A stretch of 64,000 bases of DNA from Kribbella albertanoniae (GCF_004348455.1 NZ_SMKA01000013.1:1-64000), one strand, 5' to 3'. Shown: positions 55,462 through 64,000, numbered from the stretch's first letter. A program made the numbers and translations. The notes: generated by a model from the letters alone, not told the origin.

Positions 55462-55734
55462 TCAGGAGTCGAACCCGGCGACCGGGTCGAGCTTCACCGG
55501 CGGCTCGCGGAGTGCGAGTCGCTGCGCGATCGCCGGGACCTCGGGGTCGGCGAGGAACTTCTCGTAGTCCTCGAGCTCCCAGTCGAAGAACGCCCAGACC
55601 CGCTGGGGATCCTCGGGATCCCGGAACACATAGGCACCCCTGCACCCGTGCTCACGTCTCTTCTCGACCCCCTGGCTCGAGAACGTCGTCAGAAACTGAT
55701 CAAGGTCAGCAACCTTGGCGACGGTGGCGATCAT
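55462..55734 (-). CDS. Small dimeric alpha/beta-barrel-like protein
   Basis: This 90-residue protein has a pattern like antibiotic-biosynthesis-monooxygenase or stress-response barrels: I-A-T-V-A-K-V-A-D-L-D-Q-F, then G-C-R-G-A-Y-V-F-R-D and V-W-A-F-F-D-W-E. Function is unknown. It converges on the oxidase gene with a gap of seven bases and no terminator between them. The next 97 bases hold nothing I recognise. Confidence 0.7.
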   Translation of the reverse strand: MIATVAKVADLDQFLTTFSSQGVEKRREHGCRGAYVFRDPEDPQRVWAFFDWELEDYEKFLADPEVPAIAQRLALREPPVKLDPVAGFDS

Positions 55735-55831
55735 GCCCCTCCTCTACAAGCAAGCTCCTGCCCTGCCCGCGGACAACGCGCCCACCACCCGGTACCCGAA
55801 CCTGAACCAGGCCTAGCTCCTCGGCTGGCGA

Positions 55832-56134
55832 TCAACTGCGACGGTGTGGTCGGCCGCGTTCCCACCAATCGATCGGCTCACCGTCCTCAGCCATGCGCTG
55901 GATGATCTGAGCAGTGAACTCAGCCCGACTGCCGGCACCCTGGCAGAACGTCCACAACTGCCGCGCCGCACGCTGGTACTGGAACATCACCTCATCGGCT
56001 TCAAAGGCGTCCAGCTCACCACCACGAAACCGATCAACCGCCTCAGCAACCCGCTGAATCAGCGCGGCCAGTTGCGCCTCGTGATAGGCAGCAACCTGCT
56101 CCCGCGCGGCCTGACGCTCAGCCTTAGTACTCAC
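55832..56134 (-). CDS. Hypothetical 100-residue helical protein
   Basis: This small, largely helical protein of unknown function starts with GTG. It has K-A-E-R-Q-A-A-R-E-Q near the start, a central F-E-A-D-E-V-M-F-Q-Y and ends with I-D-W-W-E-R-G. A broken second copy lies at 60147-60290 on the same strand, showing that this gene has been duplicated around the SWIM/partner gene pair. Both copies begin with a V-S-x-K-A-E-R-Q-A-A-R pattern. Confidence 0.65.
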   Translation of the reverse strand: MSTKAERQAAREQVAAYHEAQLAALIQRVAEAVDRFRGGELDAFEADEVMFQYQRAARQLWTFCQGAGSRAEFTAQIIQRMAEDGEPIDWWERGRPHRRS

Positions 56135-56252
56135 GAGCCAACGCTACCGGGCGAAGACCGCTGAGACCCGTTAGGAAGGTGCGGACTTCTTCGCGACTGC
56201 CAGACTCGAACGCTGCGAGCGCGGCATCGAGGCCATCATGAACCGCGCCTGA
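56124..56252 (-). pseudogene. Possible C-terminal gene fragment
   Basis: A frame with no start codon, beginning just after a stop, reads V-H-D-G-L-D-A-A-L-A-A-F-E-S-G-S-R-E-E-V-R-T-F-L. This looks like the helical end of a real protein and stops inside the start of the small hypothetical gene. It overlaps the 3' end of the SWIM gene by 17 bases. It is probably a relic of a third gene once lying between them. Confidence 0.35.
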
Positions 56253-57597
56253 TCAGGTCGGCTGCGAGCACATGCTTGCAGGGACCTCGGCTGCCCTTGT
56301 GTTTCCCATACCAGGGGCAGGTGCACCTGTCGCCGTCGGCCGTGCGGCGTACGACGTGTTCGGTGTCGCCGCTGCGAACGTAGGCGGTGTCGCCAGCGAG
56401 TCGTACTGCGCCCGCATCGACCAAGGCGGTCGCGTCGCGCAGGCGGGGGTGCATGGTGGCAAGCCGCTCCGCGTCGTACGGCAGTTCGCGGTGGAAGTAA
56501 GCGCCTTCGGCCGCGTCGTACCCGACCCTGCCGGCCGCGCCGAGGCGGCCGAGCGCGCGCGTGACGCGCTCCGCAGCCAGGCCCGATTCGGCGGACAGTC
56601 GTGAGATGTCGATCCGTGGTTCGAAGGCCAGCATGGCCGAGACGAGGTCCGCGTCGTCGGCCGTTTGCTCGTCGGCGAGGTCCCAGAGCACTCCGCCTTC
56701 ACCGGAGAAGCCTCGGCTGGATTCGGGGCTGAGGGCAACAACGAGTCGTGCGTGGTCAAGCTGAAGTTCCCAGACGCCGGTCGCGCCTTGCGCGTCGTGT
56801 GGAGCTGCGTAGGCGCGGAGGGATCGGGCGAACCGGAGCAGCGGCTCGAGCGGCTTGAGACGATCGAGCCCTGAAAGCGAAACGGCGCCGGGTGTCGGGC
56901 GCGTGGTGATGCGCAGGCCGCGCCCCGCCGGGACGACCCAGACCGGTTTGCGACTGCCGGAACTCGGCAAGCTCCGGATGAATCGTCTGGCTTCGGAGGC
57001 AGCAACGTCGAAGGCTGGGGCGACTGTGGCGGAGGCGAGCTGCACCTCGGCGAAGCCCTTGAGCCAGCGCTCGGGAAGCGGCACCTTCTTCTCGATGACC
57101 GCTGCGTCGAGGGTGCGGACGGCAACGTCCTCGCCGACTTGTAGGTGGAGCGGTTCGAGGCCACTGATGCGGGCGAGTGCGTCGCGGATCGGCGGGTTGA
57201 AGTCGACGTTGGTGGTGCCGGTGTCGAGCAGGGCGCCGTCGAGGCTACCTGGCAGCGCGTCGTAGCGGGCGTACACACCGCAACAGGCAGAGAAGCTCTC
57301 GAACCGAAGCCGATCGCCGTTGCTGGTGACAACCGGGTCAGCCGCTCGCAGGATCGCAGCGACCATCCCGGGTGGCGTGTAGAAGCGGGTGCGAGCGACC
57401 TTGGCGACCGCGAGCAACGCAGCCGCAGCTTGCTCGGGGTGCCCGAGGAAGCCGTCGAAGAAGACAGGGTGCGCATCGTGGCCGGTTGCGGTGCGGCCGC
57501 CGCTGGTGGCGAGCATCATGTCAGCCTGTCCGTCGCCGAAGGTCAGCGTCGACGGGCGGACGTAGTTGTACATCTGCTCCTCTGCAGTTGCGGCCAT
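56236..57597 (-). CDS. SWIM zinc-finger protein
   Basis: This 453-residue protein ends in a SWIM zinc finger: C-T-C-P-W-Y near residue 427 and G-P-C-K-H near residue 440 give the C-x-C-x(n)-C-x-H ligands. The body has no other recognisable domain. SWIM fingers bind DNA or proteins and in bacteria often sit next to large repeat proteins in conserved pairs, as here with the gene 9 bases upstream. Its cellular role is not established from sequence. Confidence 0.85.
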   Translation of the reverse strand: MAATAEEQMYNYVRPSTLTFGDGQADMMLATSGGRTATGHDAHPVFFDGFLGHPEQAAAALLAVAKVARTRFYTPPGMVAAILRAADPVVTSNGDRLRFESFSACCGVYARYDALPGSLDGALLDTGTTNVDFNPPIRDALARISGLEPLHLQVGEDVAVRTLDAAVIEKKVPLPERWLKGFAEVQLASATVAPAFDVAASEARRFIRSLPSSGSRKPVWVVPAGRGLRITTRPTPGAVSLSGLDRLKPLEPLLRFARSLRAYAAPHDAQGATGVWELQLDHARLVVALSPESSRGFSGEGGVLWDLADEQTADDADLVSAMLAFEPRIDISRLSAESGLAAERVTRALGRLGAAGRVGYDAAEGAYFHRELPYDAERLATMHPRLRDATALVDAGAVRLAGDTAYVRSGDTEHVVRRTADGDRCTCPWYGKHKGSRGPCKHVLAADLIRRGS

Positions 57598-57606
57598 GTC
57601 GAGAAC

Positions 57607-60045
57607 CTATCCGAGCAGGAGCCGCGCGGTCCTGGCTGCAGCCGAACTCCCCGCGAAGCCGCCAAGCCATTGCGCCAACGCCGGATCGGTGGCGCGACGG
57701 TCCAGACGGATCAGTTCATCCCGGAGCAGGTCGAGAAGCTTTTTGAGGCCACGATGCTCGGCGGACAGTTGCGGCAGAAGACAGGTCAGCAGGTCCACGG
57801 TCACGGCAGCGCCTCCGGGCACCTGGGCCACAGATGCCAGGGACTCCACCCACCGGTTGGCCGGCCAGACCCCGGCGTAGCGCGCCATGACTGAGGCAAC
57901 CTCATGAACCGGGATGCGACCGGACACCACCAGGTCGATGAAGGCGTCGACGGCGTGGAGCCGGTGGTCTCGCTGTGTTGCCGAGATGCCGGCCGCGAGC
58001 GTGGCTGCTGCCAGCGTTCCCATGCGTCCAGGGTGTCGCGCCAAGGCGTCAAGGGTTCGCGGCACGTCATGGGTGGACTCGGCCCAGTTCGGGGACTCCA
58101 GGACGGGCAGGCAGGTGAGGGAGAGGAAGTGCTCGGCGTCGCGGGGCCAGATGGCCGCCAGGGTCGGGATCCAGTCGCCGAGAAACCTGCTGGCAGAGCC
58201 GTCGCCCCACCGGTCGGAGGTTTGGGTTTTCAGCTCGGTCGGCTGGTCGCCGGTGGGCCGGTCGGTGTTTGCGGTGGTGACGGTGAACTTGGCGTACCAG
58301 GATCGGCGGTCGCGTCCGTTCTCCTGCCAGGTGTGCGTCTTGACGTCACCGCTCAGTTGCGGAGCGGCGGTGGTGTATGGCGTCCAGGACCGTTCGGCAG
58401 CGATCCACCATGCTGCGGGTCCCTCCCGCCCGCTGCGCAGCAGTCGCCGAGTCGGCTCCACGCCGTCCAGTGCGAACCGGGCCGCAGCGGGCAGACTGCA
58501 CGCCGTACGAGCGGCATCGTCGCGTCCGTCGGGGTGGAGGCGGAGCAGCGCTGCGATGAGGTCATGGTGCCGCGGGCTGGGGTTCTGAACCAGGCGTTCG
58601 ACGAAAGCCATGGGGTCGACCCAGCCACCCGGGAGGTCGGGGGTGGCCAGCAACGGGGCACCTGAGGTGTAGATCTCGGACAGCCGTCGTGCGACGAATC
58701 GCTGGGCCGGGTGGTCGGGGACCGCGGGCGGCGCCGTGTCGCCGAGGACGCTCAGGACGAGTCGTGCCACTTGTCCGGGCAGCCACGAGTCGCCGAGGTC
58801 GGTTTGCGGGCCGCGCGCGACGACGGCCTTGGCCCGCTTCCTCAAAGGTTCGAGTACTTCGGCTCCGCCGGTGGCGAGGCAGGCCAGGACCGCTTCGAGC
58901 TCACCTGCGTCCGACGCATCCTCCAGCAGTGCGGCCGCGCGCTCTGCCAAGTCGCGTGTTGAGACGGGCACTGGTACCGGCGCCAGACTCTGATCGTGTG
59001 GAACCTCGTTCTCCTGCCTGGCCTCGGCTTGCAGTCCGAGTTCTTGGCGCACGCTTGGGGTGAGGTCTTCTGCGGCAGCGAGTACGCCGTCGGCTTCGCC
59101 GAGGTCGGCGAGGAGCTTGGCGGCTGCTCGCTGGACGTCAGGATGCGGGTGCCCAAGCGCTGCCCTTGCCACTATGCCAACGAGGCCTCGGAAGTCGGCT
59201 CGTCCGGCGCGGGCCAGGGTGAGGGCAGCAATGGCTGTCCCCTTGGCCTTGACCACAGTGGCGGGCGGTAGCGCTTCGAGGGTCGCCTCGACGTCGAGAA
59301 GGCCCGTCTTCTGGACTCGGGCCAGTTGTTTGACGGCGAACGCGACTGTGGCAGGGACAGCGGAGCTGAGCAATCGACGCAGGTCCGTCTGCAGGCCGGC
59401 CGTCTCTTCGGCTGTGGGCTCCAGCGCCAGATAGGTGGCCGAATACCAGCTGGCTCGGTAGGCGGCGAAATCCCTGCCCAGGGCATGTAGGCAGGCGGTG
59501 ATGACTCGGGTGCGGTCGAGAGTTCGGTCCGAGGTCAGCTCCAGGAAGGTCTTGCGCCAGTCGTCTGCGCCGAAGCGGTCGACGTTGGTCAGGCTGACCT
59601 CCCCGCCGCCTTCGACCTCGAAGACCCGCCACAGGGCGCGCTCGACCAGGTCGGGGTCGGCGCGCAGCTTGTCGGACTTGTCCGGGCCAACCGCGCTAAC
59701 CATGGCTAGCACATAGCTCTCGTCCACATCGAGTTGGACCAGCCCGAGCCGCTCCAGCAGACGAACTCGCAGGAAGCGCTCGCTCGACCAGGACGACGTG
59801 GATGCCGCGCTCAACTCTCGGGTGACCAGCCCCTGCAGCCACCGAGGCCTCGAAGCGTCGGCCGCGCGGCTACCGGTGGCGGCGGCCGCCAGCGCCCGGT
59901 CGATCACGCCGAGCAGCGCATGGTCCTTCTGCCAGGCGAACTCGTAGCTGGCATTCAGGGCCTTATCGGCTCCAGACTCGAGCAGCCCGAAGAGCGTTGC
60001 CGGTGCCACACCGACGAGCGATGTGTATGACGGCAGCTCACCCAT
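57607..60045 (-). CDS. Large repeat-like protein paired with SWIM protein
   Basis: This 812-residue protein is of unknown function. The start is ATG 60045, preceded by a good AGGAG site six bases upstream; the frame extends upstream only through a broken small gene. The middle (about 220-480) is helical with recurring A-A-A-K-L-L-A-D-L-like patterns that suggest HEAT-type repeats. The C-terminal third is mixed, with W-I-A-A-E-R-S-W and a W-x-E-N-G-R-D-R-R-S-W-Y segment. No catalytic motif is visible. It is transcribed with the SWIM gene and they probably act together. Confidence 0.7.
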   Translation of the reverse strand: MGELPSYTSLVGVAPATLFGLLESGADKALNASYEFAWQKDHALLGVIDRALAAAATGSRAADASRPRWLQGLVTRELSAASTSSWSSERFLRVRLLERLGLVQLDVDESYVLAMVSAVGPDKSDKLRADPDLVERALWRVFEVEGGGEVSLTNVDRFGADDWRKTFLELTSDRTLDRTRVITACLHALGRDFAAYRASWYSATYLALEPTAEETAGLQTDLRRLLSSAVPATVAFAVKQLARVQKTGLLDVEATLEALPPATVVKAKGTAIAALTLARAGRADFRGLVGIVARAALGHPHPDVQRAAAKLLADLGEADGVLAAAEDLTPSVRQELGLQAEARQENEVPHDQSLAPVPVPVSTRDLAERAAALLEDASDAGELEAVLACLATGGAEVLEPLRKRAKAVVARGPQTDLGDSWLPGQVARLVLSVLGDTAPPAVPDHPAQRFVARRLSEIYTSGAPLLATPDLPGGWVDPMAFVERLVQNPSPRHHDLIAALLRLHPDGRDDAARTACSLPAAARFALDGVEPTRRLLRSGREGPAAWWIAAERSWTPYTTAAPQLSGDVKTHTWQENGRDRRSWYAKFTVTTANTDRPTGDQPTELKTQTSDRWGDGSASRFLGDWIPTLAAIWPRDAEHFLSLTCLPVLESPNWAESTHDVPRTLDALARHPGRMGTLAAATLAAGISATQRDHRLHAVDAFIDLVVSGRIPVHEVASVMARYAGVWPANRWVESLASVAQVPGGAAVTVDLLTCLLPQLSAEHRGLKKLLDLLRDELIRLDRRATDPALAQWLGGFAGSSAAARTARLLLG

Positions 60046-60146
60046 CGGTTCTCCTGACTTGGCGAAGCCCTCCCCCGCCGTGGACTCGAGTATCCCGTGT
60101 CCCGACAACGTCAAGCCACCGGCTTTGAGCCGCCACGCATGACAAA

Positions 60147-60290
60147 GGCCGCGTTCCCACCAATCGATAACCTCGCCGTCCTCAGCCATGCGCTGAATGA
60201 TCCGAGCAGTGAGCTCAGCGCCGCGAGATGCGCCTCATGATTGGCAGCGATCTGCTGGCGCGCGGCTTGACGTTCAGCCTTCGCGCTCAC
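60147..60290 (-). pseudogene. Frameshifted, internally deleted copy of the 100-residue hypothetical gene
   Basis: The first 25 codons from GTG 60290 match the start of the gene at 55832-56134 (K-A-E-R-Q-A-A-R). The sequence then jumps to its end (I-I-Q-R-M-A-E-D-G-E, then I-D-W-W-E-R-G) in another frame, so about 160 bases are deleted at the junction. The flanking DNA GGCCGCGTTCCCACCAATCG is also shared with 55853-55872. This is a clear duplication relic. Confidence 0.75.
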
Positions 60291-60327
60291 GGGCCAACGC
60301 TACCCAGTGCTTGGCATTGCTGAGGTA

Positions 60328-60359
60328 AGGGCTGACCGGAATCTGTTCCGGTCAGCCCT
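60328..60359 (-). terminator. Terminator of the protease gene
   Basis: A perfect 14-base-pair stem AGGGCTGACCGGAA/TTCCGGTCAGCCCT with loop TCTG begins 15 bases past the protease stop codon. Confidence 0.82.
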
Positions 60360-60373
60360 GCGATCCGTCGCGG

Positions 60374-63331
60374 CTACGGGGTGACCGTGACTACCGTGCC
60401 CCCGATCTCGGTGAAGCCGTCGGAGTAGCTGACCCGGCCGAGATACTTCGTCGCCGGGGTGAGGCCGGTCCACGACACCGTGATGTCCGCTGAGCCGCCG
60501 ATGGTGGCGGTCGCCGTACTTGACGTCGCCGTCATGTTGCCTGTGGCGGTGCCCGGCACGAGCCAGCGGAAGAGGGTGTAGACGGCGTCGGCACCGTCGG
60601 TCTCGAAGCCGTGCGCGTAGAGGCGATAGGTGCCCGCGCCGGGCTTGGCGAGGTCGATGAGTTCCGCGCTGGTGGTGGTGAAGCTGGCCCCGACGAGGGT
60701 CAACACGCCTCCCGCGCCGACCCGGTACAAGTACAGGTCGATGTCGTCGTTGCCGTCGGTGAACTCGTCGAACAGTTGCACCCGCAGCAGCGGCGTGCCG
60801 CTGGGCACCGCGAACTCGTGCACCTGGATGCCCTGGTTGGCGTCCGGAGCATTCGCGTTGAAGTCGTTCGCCGGGTCGTCGACGATCGTCCTCGTCTCGG
60901 TCGTCGCTGCCACGAGACCTTGCGGCGCGACGTTGAAGCTGCCCGAGTAGCCGAACTTGACGGCGTACTGGAGCGATCCGGTTGCCCCTGTGCCCGCCGC
61001 GGAGGCCGGCGCGGCGATGCTGACCGGGCGGACCACCACCGGGCTTCGCACGCTGTGGCCGGCGCTGTCCGACCAGGTCAGCGCCCCGAAGCTGTACTCG
61101 TCGAAATCCGCAGCCGGGGTCGACGTGAACGTGACCTGGTACGAGGCCGTGGCGCCGGTGCCGAGGGTCAGCACGCTCGGGGTGACCACGACGTCAACCC
61201 CTGGCGGTGCGGCGACGGAGACCGCGTAGGTCCCGGCCGGGCCGACGTTGCGCACCGTACGTGTCACCGTCCGGACGCCCGCGAGCGAGCGGACCGTGAT
61301 CGTCGCAGCGTTGAAGTCGGTCGGAGCGATGACCGGCGCCGGGGTGGTGCCGAAGCAGAGAGTGCACAACCCCTGGCTTCGCAGGAACGCCCGGTAGTCG
61401 TCGAAACCGGCTGGGTAGACGAGACCGGGATCCGCCGCGCTGTTGGGCACGATGTGACCCGCACCGAAGTCGAACGGGTCGGCAGGCGTACTGCCGTCCT
61501 CCTTCCACACGTCCTGCCGGGCACTCGTCATGAGCGCCGACTGCATCATGTCGGGCGTCCAGCCGGGATGCCGATCCCGCAGCAGCGCGCCGATGCCGGC
61601 GACGTGCGGGCTGGACATCGACGTACCGGCGATCGCCTGGAACAGCTGGCCGGGCGCCCCGACGAACGCGGTCGGGGTGTTGCCGGCCAGGATCTGGACG
61701 CCGGGCGCGGTGACGTCCGGCTTCAGCAGGTCACCCGTGCTCCGCGCGCTGTCGACCAGCGGTCCGCGGGACGAGAACGCCGCCATGGTGTTGCCGCCAC
61801 CGAAAGCCTTCGCGCCACCCGACAGCGATGCCGTCGGAGCACTGGTCGCCGCGATGTACGTCTTGATCGCGAGGCCGTCGGAGTTGCGGATGTGGACGGT
61901 CGGCACATAGTGGTTGTCACTCAGCAGCGCGTCGCTCTGGTCCACCGTGTAGAGGATCATCCCGACGCCACCCGCGTTCTTGACCCCCAGGCTCCGTGCC
62001 GCTCGGGAGAAGCTCCCCTTGCACAGCACGATCTTGCCCGTCACAGCCGCCGGGGCGAGGCCGGACAGGCAGCCCTCGCTGCCCGCCGCCGCACCGTCGA
62101 CCAGCGGCGTCGCCGCGAGCCCCGGCGTGACGGAGGCACCTTGGAAGGCCGCGCCGTTGCCGAGCGTCGCCGTACCGACGAGCGAGCGGTTCTGGGTGCT
62201 CGCACCGACCGTCGTCAGCCACGGACCGCCGTGGTCGACCGTGCTGGGACCAGGTCCGGAGTTGCCTGCCGAGGCCGCGACGAAGACACCGGCCTGCCGG
62301 GCGAACAGGAAGGCGACGTCATCGGCGTCAAGGAAGTCCGGATCGTCGTCGCCGATCGAATAGTTGATGACGTCGACACCGTCGCCGACCGCCGAGTCGA
62401 TCGCGCCGACGAGGTCGCTGACCGCGCAGCCGCCCGGCCAGCAGGCCTTGTACGCCGCGACCCGGGCGCGCGGCGCCATCCCGCTGACCGTGCCGAAGCT
62501 GCGTCCGAAGATCGACGCGTTGACGTTAGCGTTGCCGCCGGCGGTTGACGTGGTGTGCGTACCGTGGCCGTCGTGGTCGCGCGCCGAGATGTAGTCGTCC
62601 TTCAGCCCTCCGCCGAAGTGGCCGAAGCCCTTGTGGAAGTAGCGGGCGCCGATCAGCTTGTTGCTGCACTGCTGCTGGCTCCACAGCTGGCCGGACTGGC
62701 ACACCCCGTTCCAGCCGGCCGGCACGGGGCCGTAGCCGGCGGCGGCGAAGCTCGGGTGCTCCGGCCAGATACCGGTGTCCACCACACCGATGATCACGTC
62801 CTCCCCGGCGCTGCCCTGCCCGCCGAGCTGGCTCCAGAGACCGCCGGCGGCGTTCAGTCCGAGAAAGGCCGGCGTGTTGTCGGTTTTGACCTGCGCCAGC
62901 TTGTCCCGCTGGATCGAGACGACGCCGGGCGTCGTGCTCAGCTTCGCCAGCTGTGCCTTGGTGAGCGTCGCCGCGAAGGCGTTCAGCGAGTACTCGTAGT
63001 CGTACTCCCGCGTCGCGCCGACGCTGTTCGCCACCTGGGCGTGCCGGGAGCGCAGGTAGTTGACGTACCGCTGGACCTTCGCGTCCTTCTTGTTGAACCG
63101 CTTTCCGGCCGCCGGCTTCGTCGCCGGGTAGCCGGCGATCCCGCCTGCGTATGCGCCTGCGGGTGCCTCACCGAGCAGCACCAGGTAGACGTCGCTGGCG
63201 CCTGCCTTGCCGCTGCCTGCGGGCGCTGCGCCCGGACTCTCCCCCTGGGCCCCGGCCGCACCAGTGGTGACCGTGGCCGTGATCAGGCACGCAACGAGGA
63301 CGACGATCCATCCCCCCATGAGTCGCTTCAT
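60374..63331 (-). CDS. Secreted subtilisin-type (S8) serine protease
   Basis: This 985-residue pre-pro-protease has a Sec signal near residues 1-30, cleaved around A-A-G-A-Q-G, then an I9 propeptide (about 45-150). The S8 domain carries catalytic aspartate in G-V-V-D-T-G-I-W near 180, histidine in H-D-G-H-G-T-H-T near 255 and serine in G-T-S-M-S-S-P-H near 560. A protease-associated insert lies near 400-500, as in cucumisin-like subtilases, followed by a fibronectin-type region (660-760) and two beta-rich C-terminal parts. ATG 63331 has an AGGGGAG site; the frame runs 12 codons further upstream. It is likely extracellular and nutritional. Confidence 0.93.
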   Translation of the reverse strand: MKRLMGGWIVVLVACLITATVTTGAAGAQGESPGAAPAGSGKAGASDVYLVLLGEAPAGAYAGGIAGYPATKPAAGKRFNKKDAKVQRYVNYLRSRHAQVANSVGATREYDYEYSLNAFAATLTKAQLAKLSTTPGVVSIQRDKLAQVKTDNTPAFLGLNAAGGLWSQLGGQGSAGEDVIIGVVDTGIWPEHPSFAAAGYGPVPAGWNGVCQSGQLWSQQQCSNKLIGARYFHKGFGHFGGGLKDDYISARDHDGHGTHTTSTAGGNANVNASIFGRSFGTVSGMAPRARVAAYKACWPGGCAVSDLVGAIDSAVGDGVDVINYSIGDDDPDFLDADDVAFLFARQAGVFVAASAGNSGPGPSTVDHGGPWLTTVGASTQNRSLVGTATLGNGAAFQGASVTPGLAATPLVDGAAAGSEGCLSGLAPAAVTGKIVLCKGSFSRAARSLGVKNAGGVGMILYTVDQSDALLSDNHYVPTVHIRNSDGLAIKTYIAATSAPTASLSGGAKAFGGGNTMAAFSSRGPLVDSARSTGDLLKPDVTAPGVQILAGNTPTAFVGAPGQLFQAIAGTSMSSPHVAGIGALLRDRHPGWTPDMMQSALMTSARQDVWKEDGSTPADPFDFGAGHIVPNSAADPGLVYPAGFDDYRAFLRSQGLCTLCFGTTPAPVIAPTDFNAATITVRSLAGVRTVTRTVRNVGPAGTYAVSVAAPPGVDVVVTPSVLTLGTGATASYQVTFTSTPAADFDEYSFGALTWSDSAGHSVRSPVVVRPVSIAAPASAAGTGATGSLQYAVKFGYSGSFNVAPQGLVAATTETRTIVDDPANDFNANAPDANQGIQVHEFAVPSGTPLLRVQLFDEFTDGNDDIDLYLYRVGAGGVLTLVGASFTTTSAELIDLAKPGAGTYRLYAHGFETDGADAVYTLFRWLVPGTATGNMTATSSTATATIGGSADITVSWTGLTPATKYLGRVSYSDGFTEIGGTVVTVTP

Positions 63332-63575
63332 CACTCTCCCCTTCAGACGACGAGCATCCGGCCGCACAGCACGGCGGAGTCTGGCGAGGTCGCGATGGTG
63401 CCCCCGGCGTCATCGCGGTGGCCCCCTGAACCCACCATGCACCCGGCCGGGCGCCCGCGCCAGATGGAAAATCGGGTGAAAGAGGGTGCGGGCGAGCCGA
63501 TCGTGACTTGCGCTACGAGGCTTCCGAAGTACCTGGAATCCGCTGGCCAGGAGAACCTGATCCAGCGCCAATGAC

Positions 63576-63617
63576 GAAGGCCCTCCGACCGGCATATCGC
63601 CTGATCAGAGGGCCTTC
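63576..63617 (-). terminator. Terminator hairpin downstream of tRNA copy 2
   Basis: GAAGGCCCTC pairs with GAGGGCCTTC across a 22-base loop, starting six bases beyond the 3' end of the minus-strand tRNA. The loop is long and no clear T-run follows, so it is weaker than the terminator after copy 1. Confidence 0.6.
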
Positions 63618-63622
63618 TGTAG

Positions 63623-63696
63623 TAGCGGGGGCAGGATTTGAACCTGCGACCTCTGGGTTATGAGCCCAGCGAGCTACCGAGCTGCTCCACCCCGCG
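63623..63696 (-). tRNA. Initiator tRNA-fMet (CAU), copy 2
   Basis: This is identical over all 74 bases to the copy at 43079-43152, including the anticodon CAT, the GGG/CCC anticodon stem and the unpaired C1/T72 end. Identity extends to one base on the 3' side and about five on the 5' side, and the promoter region shares a GATTTGGTTGC block with copy 1, so the whole transcription unit was copied. Confidence 0.93.
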
Positions 63697-63801
63697 CCGC
63701 TGGGTTTAGATTAGTGGATCGAGGCCGGGCAACCAAATCAGTTAATGGGCTGCCCGAAAATCCGTGTCCCGCGGGAAGCGGCGCGGCGTACCGTCGCGGG
63801 T

Positions 63802-64000
63802 ATGTCTCGACTCGACATCCGGCCGTTCGAAGCAACGGATCTGCCTGCGGCGGCAGCTCTGCTGGCGGAGCGGCACCGGCAGCATCGCCTGCGGCATCCC
63901 CTGTTGCCGGCTGCCTACGAGGACCAACAGCGTGCGCTGGCTGAGGTGACCGCCGCCTGGGAGTCCGAGGATGCCTCCGGCACCGTACTGCGGGACGGCG
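63802..64000 (+). CDS. GNAT-family acetyltransferase (N-terminal part only)
   Basis: The frame starts at ATG 63802 and runs off the window. The 66 visible residues begin S-R-L-D-I-R-P-F-E-A-T-D-L-P-A-A-A, the usual first strand and helix of GNAT acetyltransferases, followed by L-A-E-R-H-R-Q-H-R. The acetyl-CoA-binding motif would lie beyond the edge. The substrate is unknown. Confidence 0.65.
   Translation, partial: MSRLDIRPFEATDLPAAAALLAERHRQHRLRHPLLPAAYEDQQRALAEVTAAWESEDASGTVLRDG

Noticed and set aside
60046-60189. N-terminal extension of the large repeat-like protein
   Set aside because: The sequence matches the end of the small hypothetical gene (I-D-W-W-E-R-G) and a good ribosome site lies just before ATG 60045.
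63470-63586. Small plus-strand frame M-E-N-R-V-K-E-G before the second tRNA
   Set aside because: No ribosome site, no recognisable family, and it runs into the terminator hairpin. The 291 bases between the protease start and the tRNA otherwise hold nothing I can support.

Overview
The window is high-GC actinobacterial DNA. GTG starts, ATGA stop/start overlaps, IdeR/DmdR-type iron boxes and LuxR-ATPase regulators all fit. The gene set and codon style suggest a Kribbella-like member of the Propionibacteriales, but that placement is my inference and has not been tested by any search.

Region 1 (1-9.2 kb) is ordinary chromosome: the end of a urease accessory operon (ureF-ureG-ureD), a P-loop kinase, a TetR regulator facing a DrrAB-like ABC exporter across a striking nested palindrome, a cytochrome P450, a proline racemase-family enzyme, a small monooxygenase-fold protein, an EEP-family hydrolase and a DinB-family remnant.

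Region 2 (9.2-42.3 kb) is a large iron-regulated siderophore locus. Five good iron boxes (9220, 26067, 39953, 40768, 42274) head its transcription units. It holds a FecB/FecC/FecD/FepC uptake system, two NRPSs of 2386 and 3100 residues, a siderophore-interacting protein fused to a methyltransferase-like half, a stand-alone aryl carrier protein, a heterodimeric ABC transporter, an aryl-AMP ligase, an alpha/beta hydrolase, two flavoenzymes, an extra DapB, an aspartate decarboxylase (PanD) and an MbtH protein. Adenylation codes read by hand suggest beta-alanine (twice), serine and one unassigned residue. PanD would supply the beta-alanine, and the ligase plus carrier protein would supply an aryl-type cap. 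No salicylate/DHB synthase and no ornithine or lysine N-hydroxylase lies in the window, and the ligase pocket is not the usual DHB/salicylate one, so the product is probably not a standard catecholate or hydroxamate. Both NRPSs carry degenerate domains and share near-identical DNA.

Region 3 (42.4-43.2 kb) is a YefM/RelE-type toxin-antitoxin pair and an initiator tRNA gene.

Region 4 (43.2-55.5 kb) is a second biosynthetic locus. A LuxR-family ATPase regulator lies beside a nine-gene, tightly overlapping minus-strand operon: AcpS, FabD, FabG-type reductase, ACP, FabZ-type dehydratase, GcvT-like protein, a fused double ketosynthase, a degenerate AcpS-like protein and an SDR. A divergent pair encodes a hotdog thioesterase and a berberine-bridge-type flavin oxidase. 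It reads as a discrete reducing type II polyketide or fatty-acid-like system that I cannot match to a known product.

Region 5 (55.5-64 kb) has small hypothetical genes, a SWIM zinc-finger protein with a large repeat-like partner bracketed by duplicated DNA, a secreted subtilisin-type protease, a second identical initiator tRNA gene and the start of a GNAT acetyltransferase. The two tRNA genes are 20.5 kb apart in the same orientation.
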